Source of the DNA: Ignavibacteria bacterium
GTDB taxonomy: Bacteria; Bacteroidota; Ignavibacteria; Ignavibacteriales; Ignavibacteriaceae
DNA: 5,275 nt
NCBI GenBank assembly: GCA_030648225.1
Contig: JAUSIA010000454.1
Coordinates: forward strand, 1 to 5,275
Direction: 5' to 3'
Below the pieces are notes generated by a model. The model saw nothing but the letters and a program-made list of their open reading frames with translations, searched no databases and was not told the origin of the DNA. The position numbers and the translations under genes are program-made. Each line of letters opens with the position of its first letter. The stretch's first letter is position 1. Below, piece after piece: positions 1 to 5,275 of this stretch.

Positions 1-574
1 GATTTATACTTTAAAAGTAGAAGTTTCAGATTTTCAGGAAAACTTGAAGCGCTCGTTGTCAAGACCTTTTGAAATTATTCAGATAGATTACCTGTCAAAT
101 AATCCTCTGTTGACTGAAGAAGAAGCTGAAACGGCAGGTAATCTTATAGAATATTTAGCTACTCCTCAGGAATATAATATGTATAAAAATCTTTCATTGC
201 AGGGAAAAACAAAATTTCTGATCAGCTATTGGAAAGAAAAAGATACTTCACCAGGTACCCCTGAAAATGAATATCTTCAAAGCATAATCCAAAGATATAA
301 TTATGCTAATCAAAAATTTGGCTGGGGAGAAAAAGAAGGATATAAAACAGACAAAGGCAGAATATTAATAAAATATGGTATGCCCGATGAAATTGAAAGT
401 TATTATTCGGAATCTAACAGCGCACCTTATGAAACCTGGATCTACACACGCGATAAAGCATTTATTTTTGTTTTTGGCGATATAAACTCAAACGGAAATT
501 TTATCCTTCTTCATTCAACAAAAGAAGGGGAGATATCTAACTATAACTGGAAGGATTTTATCCGGTCATTATAG
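1..574 (+). CDS. GWxTD-domain protein, 3' part only (5' end outside window)
   Basis: This is the C-terminal part of a GWxTD-domain protein, a family of unknown function found in exported proteins of Ignavibacteria, Calditrichota and relatives. The frame is open from base 2 with no stop. The TTG at 44 is an ordinary internal Leu codon: in-frame residues before it (IYTLKVEVSD) look like the end of a beta-sandwich domain, and there is no ribosome binding site. The domain itself is clear: a helical stretch with FLISYWKEKDTSPGTPENEY (about 217-276), then RYNYANQKF, then the signature GYKTDKGRILIKYGMPDEIE (338-397), then YETWIY (428-445). The usual Trp of GWxTD is Tyr here. The protein ends 20 bases before the lipoprotein gene, on the same strand, so co-transcription is likely. 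The signal peptide would lie outside the window, so the periplasmic or envelope location is inferred from the family. Family assignment is confident; molecular role is unknown. Confidence 0.88.
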   Translation, partial: IYTLKVEVSDFQENLKRSLSRPFEIIQIDYLSNNPLLTEEEAETAGNLIEYLATPQEYNMYKNLSLQGKTKFLISYWKEKDTSPGTPENEYLQSIIQRYNYANQKFGWGEKEGYKTDKGRILIKYGMPDEIESYYSESNSAPYETWIYTRDKAFIFVFGDINSNGNFILLHSTKEGEISNYNWKDFIRSL

Positions 575-594
575 TAAAACCAGCAGGATAAAAA

Positions 595-1554
595 ATGAAA
601 AACTTAATTAAATATTTTTTAAGAATATTTTCTCCAATTGTAATTATTCTCTCATTAATCCTTTATTCTTGTAATGAACAGAATGATGGACTTGCACCTT
701 ATGTTGGTTCACCACAAATGTCTAACATTACAATTCAGGATAGCACATATAAACCTAAAATTACATGGCTTGGTGGTTATGTTTCCGTTATTGGTGTTAA
801 TTATGGATCAAGAGCTGCTCTTGACAGCACTTTGGTTTTCCTGATTTATAAAGCAGGTAATGATATTCGTTATCCTGTTATATTTGGGCAAGTCCCTTCC
901 GGTGTACAGGATTTAACTTCTCAATTTGGAGGGACTATAGTTGATAGTCTTACCGAAGACAGTACTTATACTTTTTGGGTTTTAAAGGAAGCTGAATGGA
1001 ACCAGATATCTTCTATGTCAAATAAAATTCTTGTTTTTGATTCCACTCTCTCTACATCACTTCAGGTTAATGGTGATACTATAAGATTATCCAGCGAAGG
1101 TCATACACAGCTAATAAAACCGCTTGATGTTTACATTGATATCACTAATGTGAATTCTGTAGGCAGGCTGGGTATTATAACAATTGAAGAAACAAATTTA
1201 ACCAACAGTCCAATAATCAGATGGACGATTATACAAAGTGGCGTTACAGATACTGCCATTGCAGCAGTGGGAATTGTAGAAGGAAATCAATTTAACCCCG
1301 ATGCAGAGGTTTGGGCTGTTTATTCTGTTAGTGACAGCGCAGGACAAACACAATATGGAAAAGTTAATATTATAAATCCTCCGGTGGTAACAGGACAGAC
1401 TTTAGCCGGAACCCAGGTCTTTGTTGAATATCCTGATGGTGGGTTAAAAAAGAATACTACATATTATTTATGGATTGCAAACAACCTTTGGAATGGTGAA
1501 GGAAGAACACGTACTACTAACTATTATGCTTATGTTACATTTAGCACTAACTAA
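595..1554 (+). CDS. Hypothetical lipoprotein with two Ig/Fn3-like halves
   Basis: This is a 319-residue exported lipoprotein that I cannot place in a named family. The N-terminus has Lys and Arg, a long hydrophobic segment (about residues 11-24) and a lipobox LYSC with the lipidated cysteine at Cys26. Asn27-Glu28 follow, so anchoring in the outer membrane is likely, though FCB sorting rules differ from those of E. coli. The mature part is rich in beta-strand, Thr, Val and Gly. It looks like two Ig/Fn3-type regions, about 40-150 and 170-319, each with ITW or IRW near its start and a TYTFWV or TYYLWI strand followed by a second Trp. It has no cysteine after Cys26 and no recognisable catalytic motif. 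The ATG is supported by AGGA at 585-588, six bases upstream. It lies between the GWxTD gene (20 bases) and the barrel gene (27 bases), which suggests an accessory or surface partner of the barrel; that role is inference. Confidence 0.85.
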   Translation: MKNLIKYFLRIFSPIVIILSLILYSCNEQNDGLAPYVGSPQMSNITIQDSTYKPKITWLGGYVSVIGVNYGSRAALDSTLVFLIYKAGNDIRYPVIFGQVPSGVQDLTSQFGGTIVDSLTEDSTYTFWVLKEAEWNQISSMSNKILVFDSTLSTSLQVNGDTIRLSSEGHTQLIKPLDVYIDITNVNSVGRLGIITIEETNLTNSPIIRWTIIQSGVTDTAIAAVGIVEGNQFNPDAEVWAVYSVSDSAGQTQYGKVNIINPPVVTGQTLAGTQVFVEYPDGGLKKNTTYYLWIANNLWNGEGRTRTTNYYAYVTFSTN

Positions 1555-1573
1555 AGTAAATAGGATTTATAGC

Positions 1574-1578
1574 GGAGA
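1574..1578 (+). promoter_or_regulatory. Ribosome binding site of the barrel gene (start-deciding)
   Basis: GGAGA lies ahead of a double ATG (1582 and 1585). Counting from the last G of GGAG, the gap is 4 bases to the first ATG and 7 to the second, so the second ATG is the more normally spaced start. The difference is one methionine of the signal peptide. Confidence 0.6.
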
Positions 1579-1581
1579 AAA

Positions 1582-2877
1582 ATGATGAAACCAAATACAA
1601 GTATTTTGATTTTTCTTCTGATATTTTTATTAAATACTTTTATTATTGCCGGAGATGCGAATTTTAATTCAGCATCAAGAGCAAAAACTCTTTCACTTAA
1701 TGGATTATATTTTGCTGGAGCCGATGGTCTTCAGCCTGTTCTTGGCAATCCATCAACGCTTTCACTTTTAAATTCAAGGGGGATAGAATTTTTTATCATT
1801 GATCATATCGGTCAGCATAAATTTGAAAATCTTCAGAATAATCTTTTCCAGTCTTTCCAGGATGATGATTTTAGTTTCGGAGGGGGAGCTTATTGGTCAT
1901 TCTCACATTCTTTTACTGCAGCACTCTCTTATCAAAGAGCTATTGATTATAAAGTCAGCTGGCCATTTACAAATTTGTTCAGTAACGATTCTTCTTCTTC
2001 TCTTCTTGCTTTTGATTTTTATAATCAGATAACTATTGATGCAGCATCAGCATCTTTTGCTTTTAAATTTGATCAGGTTTCTGTTGGAGGATCCGCAAAT
2101 TTCTATTATGTAGCACAGCATACTTCTTTCCCAAGATCTAATGAAAGATGGAACCAGGGATCAGGACTTGCTGCATACCAGTTTAATTATAACCTGGATG
2201 GTTATTCATTCGGTTTTAATCTTGGCGCTTCCTTTCAGGTAATTGATCAAATAGGAGCAGGTATTATGACAAGAAGCGGTTATAAGGTTGATCTTGAAGG
2301 AACTGCAGAAAGCAGTATGTTTGCCCAACTTGATTCATCTTCCTCCTTGGTAAATCTATCAGGAAATTTTGAAATGCCATGGGTTTTTGGGGGAGGAATT
2401 GTTTATGAATGGACTGATGATTTAATAATTAATTTAGATATGCAGTATAATTTATGGAACGGAATCCAGAAAACTTTTGATTTTACTTTTGATAATTCCT
2501 CCTGGCAGCAAAACCTTTCATCAATTGATTCATTAACCACGATAACCGCCGCAAGCTTTACTCTTTCTTTTGACAATTCCATTGATGCCGGTTTAGGGAT
2601 TGAATATAAAACATCTGATCTGGTTTTAAGAACAGGTTATCGTTTTTCACAAAGTCCAAATACTGATGATACTTACAACATGCTCTTTCCTTCAGTTGAT
2701 CAGCATTGGGTTTCAATTGGAATAGGATACCAGAAAGAAAATCTTTTGATAGATGCTGCAATAGCATATGCATTCGGGATAGCAAAAGAAGTAATGAAAC
2801 CGGGAATTAGAAATTTGTCAGGCAGTTATAGTTCAACTATGATTATGCCAAATGTAACAATCAGATATTTACTCTGA
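1582..2877 (+). CDS. FadL/OmpP1-like outer-membrane beta-barrel protein
   Basis: This is a 431-residue outer-membrane barrel of the OmpP1/FadL (also PorV-like) type, a family that moves hydrophobic molecules across the outer membrane or, in PorV, serves T9SS. A signal peptide covers about residues 1-24 (hydrophobic 8-22, IIAG then Asp25). The N-terminal segment SRAKTLSLNGLYFAGADG, followed by GNPSTL, matches the family's RALGMGGAY...NPAGL hatch region, with NPA changed to NPS. Alternating beta-strands fill the rest. The C-terminal part LRTGYRFSQSP (349-359), followed by D373-H375 and SIGIGY (378-383), is the typical FadL late-strand pattern. The chain ends RYLL without the usual terminal aromatic residue. 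Two adjacent ATGs exist; the second, at 1585, has the better spacing from GGAGA (1574-1578), so the protein may start there. A lipoprotein gene precedes it and a T9SS cargo gene follows 58 bases later. The substrate is unknown; a PorV-like role is possible but less likely than FadL-like transport. Confidence 0.83.
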   Translation: MMKPNTSILIFLLIFLLNTFIIAGDANFNSASRAKTLSLNGLYFAGADGLQPVLGNPSTLSLLNSRGIEFFIIDHIGQHKFENLQNNLFQSFQDDDFSFGGGAYWSFSHSFTAALSYQRAIDYKVSWPFTNLFSNDSSSSLLAFDFYNQITIDAASASFAFKFDQVSVGGSANFYYVAQHTSFPRSNERWNQGSGLAAYQFNYNLDGYSFGFNLGASFQVIDQIGAGIMTRSGYKVDLEGTAESSMFAQLDSSSSLVNLSGNFEMPWVFGGGIVYEWTDDLIINLDMQYNLWNGIQKTFDFTFDNSSWQQNLSSIDSLTTITAASFTLSFDNSIDAGLGIEYKTSDLVLRTGYRFSQSPNTDDTYNMLFPSVDQHWVSIGIGYQKENLLIDAAIAYAFGIAKEVMKPGIRNLSGSYSSTMIMPNVTIRYLL

Positions 2878-2925
2878 GTAAATAAATGACACAATTAATT
2901 AAATCTAAATCCTTAAAAACTAAAT

Positions 2926-2932
2926 AGGAGGT
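2926..2932 (+). promoter_or_regulatory. Full consensus Shine-Dalgarno (AGGAGGT) of the CBM9/T9SS gene
   Basis: AGGAGGT is a complete match to the anti-Shine-Dalgarno end of 16S rRNA, only three bases before the ATG at 2936. It is the strongest ribosome binding site in the window and suggests high translation of the secreted protein relative to its upstream neighbours. I see no convincing promoter or terminator in the 58 bases between the barrel gene and this start. Confidence 0.8.
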
Positions 2933-2935
2933 CAT

Positions 2936-4108
2936 ATGAGAAGGTTCAAACTATTTTCTATTGGGCTGTTACTCATGTTATGCTTTGGTTCTTTTGTTCT
3001 GGGTCAGGATCGTATATCCCTGGATGTACCAATAGTTGATCCTACTGCAATAACTTTGGATGCAGTAATGAATGAAGCAGCCTGGTCAGGTGCAGCAGAG
3101 GTTAATTTAGTAACCAGCGCAGGTTATAATATCTTTTCTCTTTACTATGGCAGAGAAGGGTTATTAGAACCTGAGTATGATGAATACTACGCAAGGTTGT
3201 TATGGTCTGAAGATACATTATTTGCATTTATTCATATAGATGAAATTGTAAATGATTCTTCAGGATTATACTGGGATGGACAATGGGTGGGGGATCAGTT
3301 GTTCGTAAGTTTATCAAACCGATTTGGAGTAGATCTTCCTGATGATGGATTTGAATATGATGGGAATGTATATGCAGCACCGGATGGTCCATATCATTAT
3401 TTAATTCTTGGTGACCAGGTTACTTTAAATAATGAAGCATTAACTAATGTTCCTGAAGAATATCGTAAATGTGTCGATCAGTCAGATTCACAAAAAGTCT
3501 TTCTGGCTTCCGATTACACCAGGTGGGCAGTTTCAATTGATACTATTAACGGAGTTTGGAATCTTGAATTGGCAATTTATCATCCTGATGTTAATGCGCA
3601 GGGATGTGTGGGATTTAATATAGGAGGAAGCCAGGGATCCTGGCAGAACGATCCTATTGCGGGAGATGCTTATGCATATTATACCTGGCAGCCAAATATT
3701 CCCGATGATCCTTTTGGAGACCCATTTGGAAATGGAGATCCGGGATTTTATAATTTAAATAATTCCCAATACTGGGCTGTTCTTAATTTCGTCCCAGGAC
3801 CATTAGATGTTAAGGAAGAAGAATCTCCACTAGGTCCTCCAACAGCATTTAATTTATTACAGAATTATCCTAACCCTTTCAACCCAACAACAACAATTAA
3901 ATTTGAAGTTCCAAAACAGAGTGCTGTTTACCTGAAAATTTATAATGTAGTTGGTGAACAAGTAGCAAATTTAGTAAATGGAGAAGTTCTGGGGAATGGT
4001 ACTTATTCTGTAACATTTGATGCCGGTAACCTTTCAAGCGGGATTTACTTCTATGAATTAAGAGCCGATAACATAATTCAATCAAAGAAAATGGTTCTTT
4101 TAAAGTAA
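2936..4108 (+). CDS. Secreted CBM9-like (sugar-binding) protein with T9SS type A sorting domain
   Basis: This is a 390-residue secreted protein without a recognisable catalytic domain. A signal peptide covers about residues 1-23 (RRFK, a hydrophobic core, then VLG before Gln24). Residues about 30-288 resemble a carbohydrate-binding module family 9 / DOMON-like fold: LDAVMNEAAW (41-50), YARLLWSEDTLFAFIHIDE (85-103), WVGDQLFVSL (117-126), WNLELAIYHP (208-217), CVGFNIGG (224-231) and YWAVLNF (279-285). The mature part has two cysteines, C179 and C224, which could pair. From about residue 303 to the end is a type A C-terminal sorting domain: NYPNPFNP at 310-317, then IKFEVP, YNVVGEQV, SSGIYFYELRA and a final KMVLLK. 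In the T9SS this domain directs export across the outer membrane and is normally cleaved, leaving the cargo attached to the surface or free. It follows the barrel gene and is closed by a hairpin terminator. A non-sugar ligand is possible, because the CBM9-like call rests on pattern only. Confidence 0.87.
   Translation: MRRFKLFSIGLLLMLCFGSFVLGQDRISLDVPIVDPTAITLDAVMNEAAWSGAAEVNLVTSAGYNIFSLYYGREGLLEPEYDEYYARLLWSEDTLFAFIHIDEIVNDSSGLYWDGQWVGDQLFVSLSNRFGVDLPDDGFEYDGNVYAAPDGPYHYLILGDQVTLNNEALTNVPEEYRKCVDQSDSQKVFLASDYTRWAVSIDTINGVWNLELAIYHPDVNAQGCVGFNIGGSQGSWQNDPIAGDAYAYYTWQPNIPDDPFGDPFGNGDPGFYNLNNSQYWAVLNFVPGPLDVKEEESPLGPPTAFNLLQNYPNPFNPTTTIKFEVPKQSAVYLKIYNVVGEQVANLVNGEVLGNGTYSVTFDAGNLSSGIYFYELRADNIIQSKKMVLLK
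3707..3730 (+). repeat. Short tandem repeat encoding DPFG-DPFG
   Basis: Two adjacent 12-base units (3707-3718 and 3719-3730) differ at two bases and both encode Asp-Pro-Phe-Gly. They continue into Asn-Gly-Asp-Pro-Gly, giving an acidic, Gly/Pro-rich loop at residues 258-270 near the end of the CBM9-like domain. The loop may be a recent in-frame duplication; a calcium-binding role is conceivable but not shown. Confidence 0.65.
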
Positions 4109-4122
4109 GCTATATATTTCTT

Positions 4123-4164
4123 AGTGCAGCAGACTGAAATACTCTGCTGCACTTTATTTTATTT
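4123..4164 (+). terminator. Rho-independent-type terminator after the CBM9/T9SS gene
   Basis: A perfect 11-bp inverted repeat, AGTGCAGCAGA (4123-4133) and TCTGCTGCACT (4143-4153), encloses a 9-base loop and is followed by a T-rich tail, TTATTTTATTT (4154-4164). It lies 14 bases after the stop of the secreted-protein gene. The tail is on the + side only, so it should end the upstream transcript and not act in reverse. The tail is interrupted by A, so read-through is possible. The hairpin also makes up most of the leader of the next gene, which raises a regulatory possibility described in the findings. Confidence 0.82.
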
Positions 4165-4169
4165 AGGAG
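4165..4169 (+). promoter_or_regulatory. Ribosome binding site of the dehydrogenase gene (start-deciding)
   Basis: AGGAG sits directly after the terminator tail, seven bases before the ATG at 4177. A TTG at 4174 is in frame but only four bases from AGGAG, and family members usually begin with a sequence like MRSAVLYGP, so the ATG is the right start. Confidence 0.8.
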
Positions 4170-4176
4170 ATTTTTG

Positions 4177-5130
4177 ATGAGGAGTGCAGTTTTGTATGGA
4201 CCTCACGATTGGAGAATTGAAGATTTAAATATTCCATCGTTAAATAATGATGATGTTTTACTAAAAGTTAAGGTTTGCGGTGTTTGCCATTCTGAAATAC
4301 ATCAATGGAATGTAAAAGTGAACGGTCTTGAATATCCGAGATACATTGGACATGAAGTTGCTGGTGAAGTATTAGAATCAGGAAAAGATGTAAAATCTTT
4401 TAAACCTGGAGACCGTGTGGCTGTCTGGACAGATGGAAAAGGTTATGCTGAGCAAATCAATGTTAAATCAAACAGGCTTTTCAAAATTTCTGATAATGTT
4501 TCTTTTACCGAAGCGATGGCTGAACCTATTGCCTGTACAACCAATGGAGTTATTAGAGCCAATATCCATTTAAATGATTCTGTTGCTTTGGTTGGAACAG
4601 GATTTATGGGATTGATTCTCTTACAGCAATTAAAATTAAGAGGAGCAAAATTTATTGCTGCAATTGATGTTCGGGAAGAAATTCTTGAGCTCGCAAAAAA
4701 TCTGGGAGCTGATTTTGTTATTAATCCGCAAAAAGAAAATACTAAAGATGTAATTAAAGATTTAACAAACGGTAAAGGAGTTGATATAAGTTTTGAAGTG
4801 GGCGGCAATGAAACAACTCTAAATCTTGCAGCAGATATCTGCAGAATGGAAGGAAAGCTTGTGATATTTGGTTTTCATCCCGGTCCAAGAAAAATTAAAG
4901 ACCTTGGTTACTGGAATTGGATGGCATTCGATATTATCAATGCTCATTTCAGAGATTTAAATACTATCCTTAACGGAACAAGGATAGGAATGGAAATGCT
5001 TAATGCCGGAAAAATAAATATGAAACCCTTAATTACGCATAATTTTAAATTGGATGAGATAGAAAATGCTTTTATGGCTGCAAAAGAAAAGCCGAAAGGT
5101 TTTATTAAATCTGTTATTGTAATGAACTAA
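4177..5130 (+). CDS. Zinc-type medium-chain alcohol/polyol dehydrogenase, NAD(H)-dependent
   Basis: This is a 317-residue cytosolic oxidoreductase of the medium-chain dehydrogenase superfamily, expected to interconvert an alcohol or polyol and its carbonyl with NAD. Numbering is from the ATG at 4177. The catalytic domain shows VCGVCHSEIH with Cys37, GHE with His59-Glu60, and EPIAC with Glu116. These fit the catalytic zinc set Cys/His/Glu of sorbitol-dehydrogenase-like enzymes. The Rossmann fold has GTGFMG (140-145) and Asp164 at the end of the second strand, which favours NAD over NADP. The lobe with four cysteines that binds structural zinc in most such enzymes is missing: VAVWTDGKGYAEQ (81-93) runs straight from the GDRV strand to the AEQ strand. 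That explains why it is shorter than the usual 340-350 residues. No signal peptide is present, unlike all its neighbours. It sits after a terminator, so it probably belongs to a new unit with the gene downstream (38 bases). The substrate cannot be read from the sequence. Confidence 0.9.
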   Translation: MRSAVLYGPHDWRIEDLNIPSLNNDDVLLKVKVCGVCHSEIHQWNVKVNGLEYPRYIGHEVAGEVLESGKDVKSFKPGDRVAVWTDGKGYAEQINVKSNRLFKISDNVSFTEAMAEPIACTTNGVIRANIHLNDSVALVGTGFMGLILLQQLKLRGAKFIAAIDVREEILELAKNLGADFVINPQKENTKDVIKDLTNGKGVDISFEVGGNETTLNLAADICRMEGKLVIFGFHPGPRKIKDLGYWNWMAFDIINAHFRDLNTILNGTRIGMEMLNAGKINMKPLITHNFKLDEIENAFMAAKEKPKGFIKSVIVMN

Positions 5131-5168
5131 CCGGAAAGAAAAACTATGTTAATTAAACAGGTAACACT

Positions 5169-5275
5169 ATGAGAGATTTTACAAATTTATTTATCGTTTT
5201 CATCTTATTAATTTTTTATTCATCATATACCTTAGCAGAGGGAGGAAAAATATTCGGTAGAGTGATAGAAAAATC
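5169..5275 (+). CDS. Exported protein, N-terminus only (carboxypeptidase-regulatory-like/TonB-receptor-type start)
   Basis: The first 35 codons of a gene run off the right edge. A signal peptide is clear: MRDF, a hydrophobic stretch of about residues 6-17, then SSYTLA with likely cleavage after Ala23. The mature start, EGGKIFGRVIEKS, fits the GKIxGxVxD opening strand of the carboxypeptidase-regulatory-like domain. That domain often begins TonB-dependent receptors (SusC type) and other outer-membrane or surface proteins in this phylum group. The ATG has AGG at 5159-5161, seven bases upstream. It follows the dehydrogenase by 38 bases on the same strand with no terminator between, so co-transcription is plausible. 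Whether it is a TonB receptor, a T9SS cargo or another protein cannot be decided from this fragment. Confidence 0.72.
   Translation, partial: MRDFTNLFIVFILLIFYSSYTLAEGGKIFGRVIEK

Noticed and set aside
1799..2032. 77-codon + strand frame inside the barrel gene
   Set aside because: It is in an alternative frame of a clear beta-barrel gene and its Leu/Ile-rich product comes from shifted Ser/Phe codons; no ribosome binding site.
2558..2785. 75-codon - strand frame opposite the barrel gene
   Set aside because: No domain or ribosome binding site; opposite the conserved FadL-type C-terminal region.
2886..2927. 13-codon ORF (MTQLIKSK...) between the barrel and CBM9 genes
   Set aside because: No ribosome binding site, low-complexity Lys-rich product, and it ends within the Shine-Dalgarno of the next gene; likely chance in AT-rich DNA.
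2878..2935. Possible promoter for the CBM9/T9SS gene
   Set aside because: The stretch is AT-rich but I see neither a TAnnTTTG-type box nor a convincing -35/-10 pair, so I do not call one.
3897..4085. 62-codon - strand frame opposite the T9SS sorting domain
   Set aside because: It mirrors a strongly conserved + strand domain and has no independent support.
4443..4808. 121-codon open frame on the - strand inside the dehydrogenase gene
   Set aside because: It lies wholly opposite a well-supported enzyme gene, has no recognisable domain, and is explained by the codon pattern of the + strand gene.
5149..5156. TTAATTAA palindrome upstream of the last gene as an operator
   Set aside because: Eight-base AT palindromes are common in DNA of this composition and a similar AATTAATT occurs elsewhere without regulatory context.

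Overview
The window is AT-rich and every supported gene lies on the + strand. The combination of markers points to the FCB group, most likely an Ignavibacteria/Melioribacter-type lineage or a close relative such as Calditrichota. These markers are a GWxTD-domain protein, a lipobox lipoprotein, a FadL/PorV-like outer-membrane barrel, and a protein ending in a type IX secretion (T9SS) sorting domain with the NYPNPFNP signature. Several genes have good Shine-Dalgarno sites, including a full AGGAGGT at 2926-2932. That is unusual for Bacteroidia and fits a deeper-branching relative better. The lineage call is inference from motifs, not a search result.

Layout: (1) 1-574 is the 3' part of a GWxTD-domain gene that runs off the left edge. 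(2) 595-1554 is an outer-membrane-type lipoprotein with two Ig/Fn3-like halves. (3) 1582-2877 is a FadL/OmpP1-like beta-barrel. (4) 2936-4108 is a secreted CBM9-like protein with a T9SS type A C-terminal domain. (5) 4123-4164 is a strong 11-bp hairpin with a T-rich tail, a likely terminator. (6) 4177-5130 is a cytosolic zinc-type medium-chain alcohol/polyol dehydrogenase. (7) 5169 to the right edge is the first 35 codons of an exported protein that begins like a carboxypeptidase-regulatory-like or TonB-receptor N-terminus.

The first four genes are closely spaced (gaps of 20, 27 and 58 bases) and all look like cell-envelope or surface proteins. The hairpin after gene 4 makes them a plausible single transcription unit. 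One reading is an envelope module of periplasmic GWxTD protein, surface lipoprotein, barrel, and T9SS-exported sugar-binding protein, but no substrate is shown by the sequence. The dehydrogenase and the last, exported gene start a second unit that may deal with sugar or polyol metabolism and uptake; this is weak inference.

I found no RNA gene, CRISPR array, insertion sequence or phage gene. No stretch over 300 bases lacks a gene. The most interesting points are the alternative pairing between the terminator hairpin and the start of the dehydrogenase gene, the GYKTD variant of the GWxTD signature, the possible internal duplication in the lipoprotein, and the catalytic-domain-free CBM9 + T9SS protein. 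I see no clear evidence of a wholly new system.
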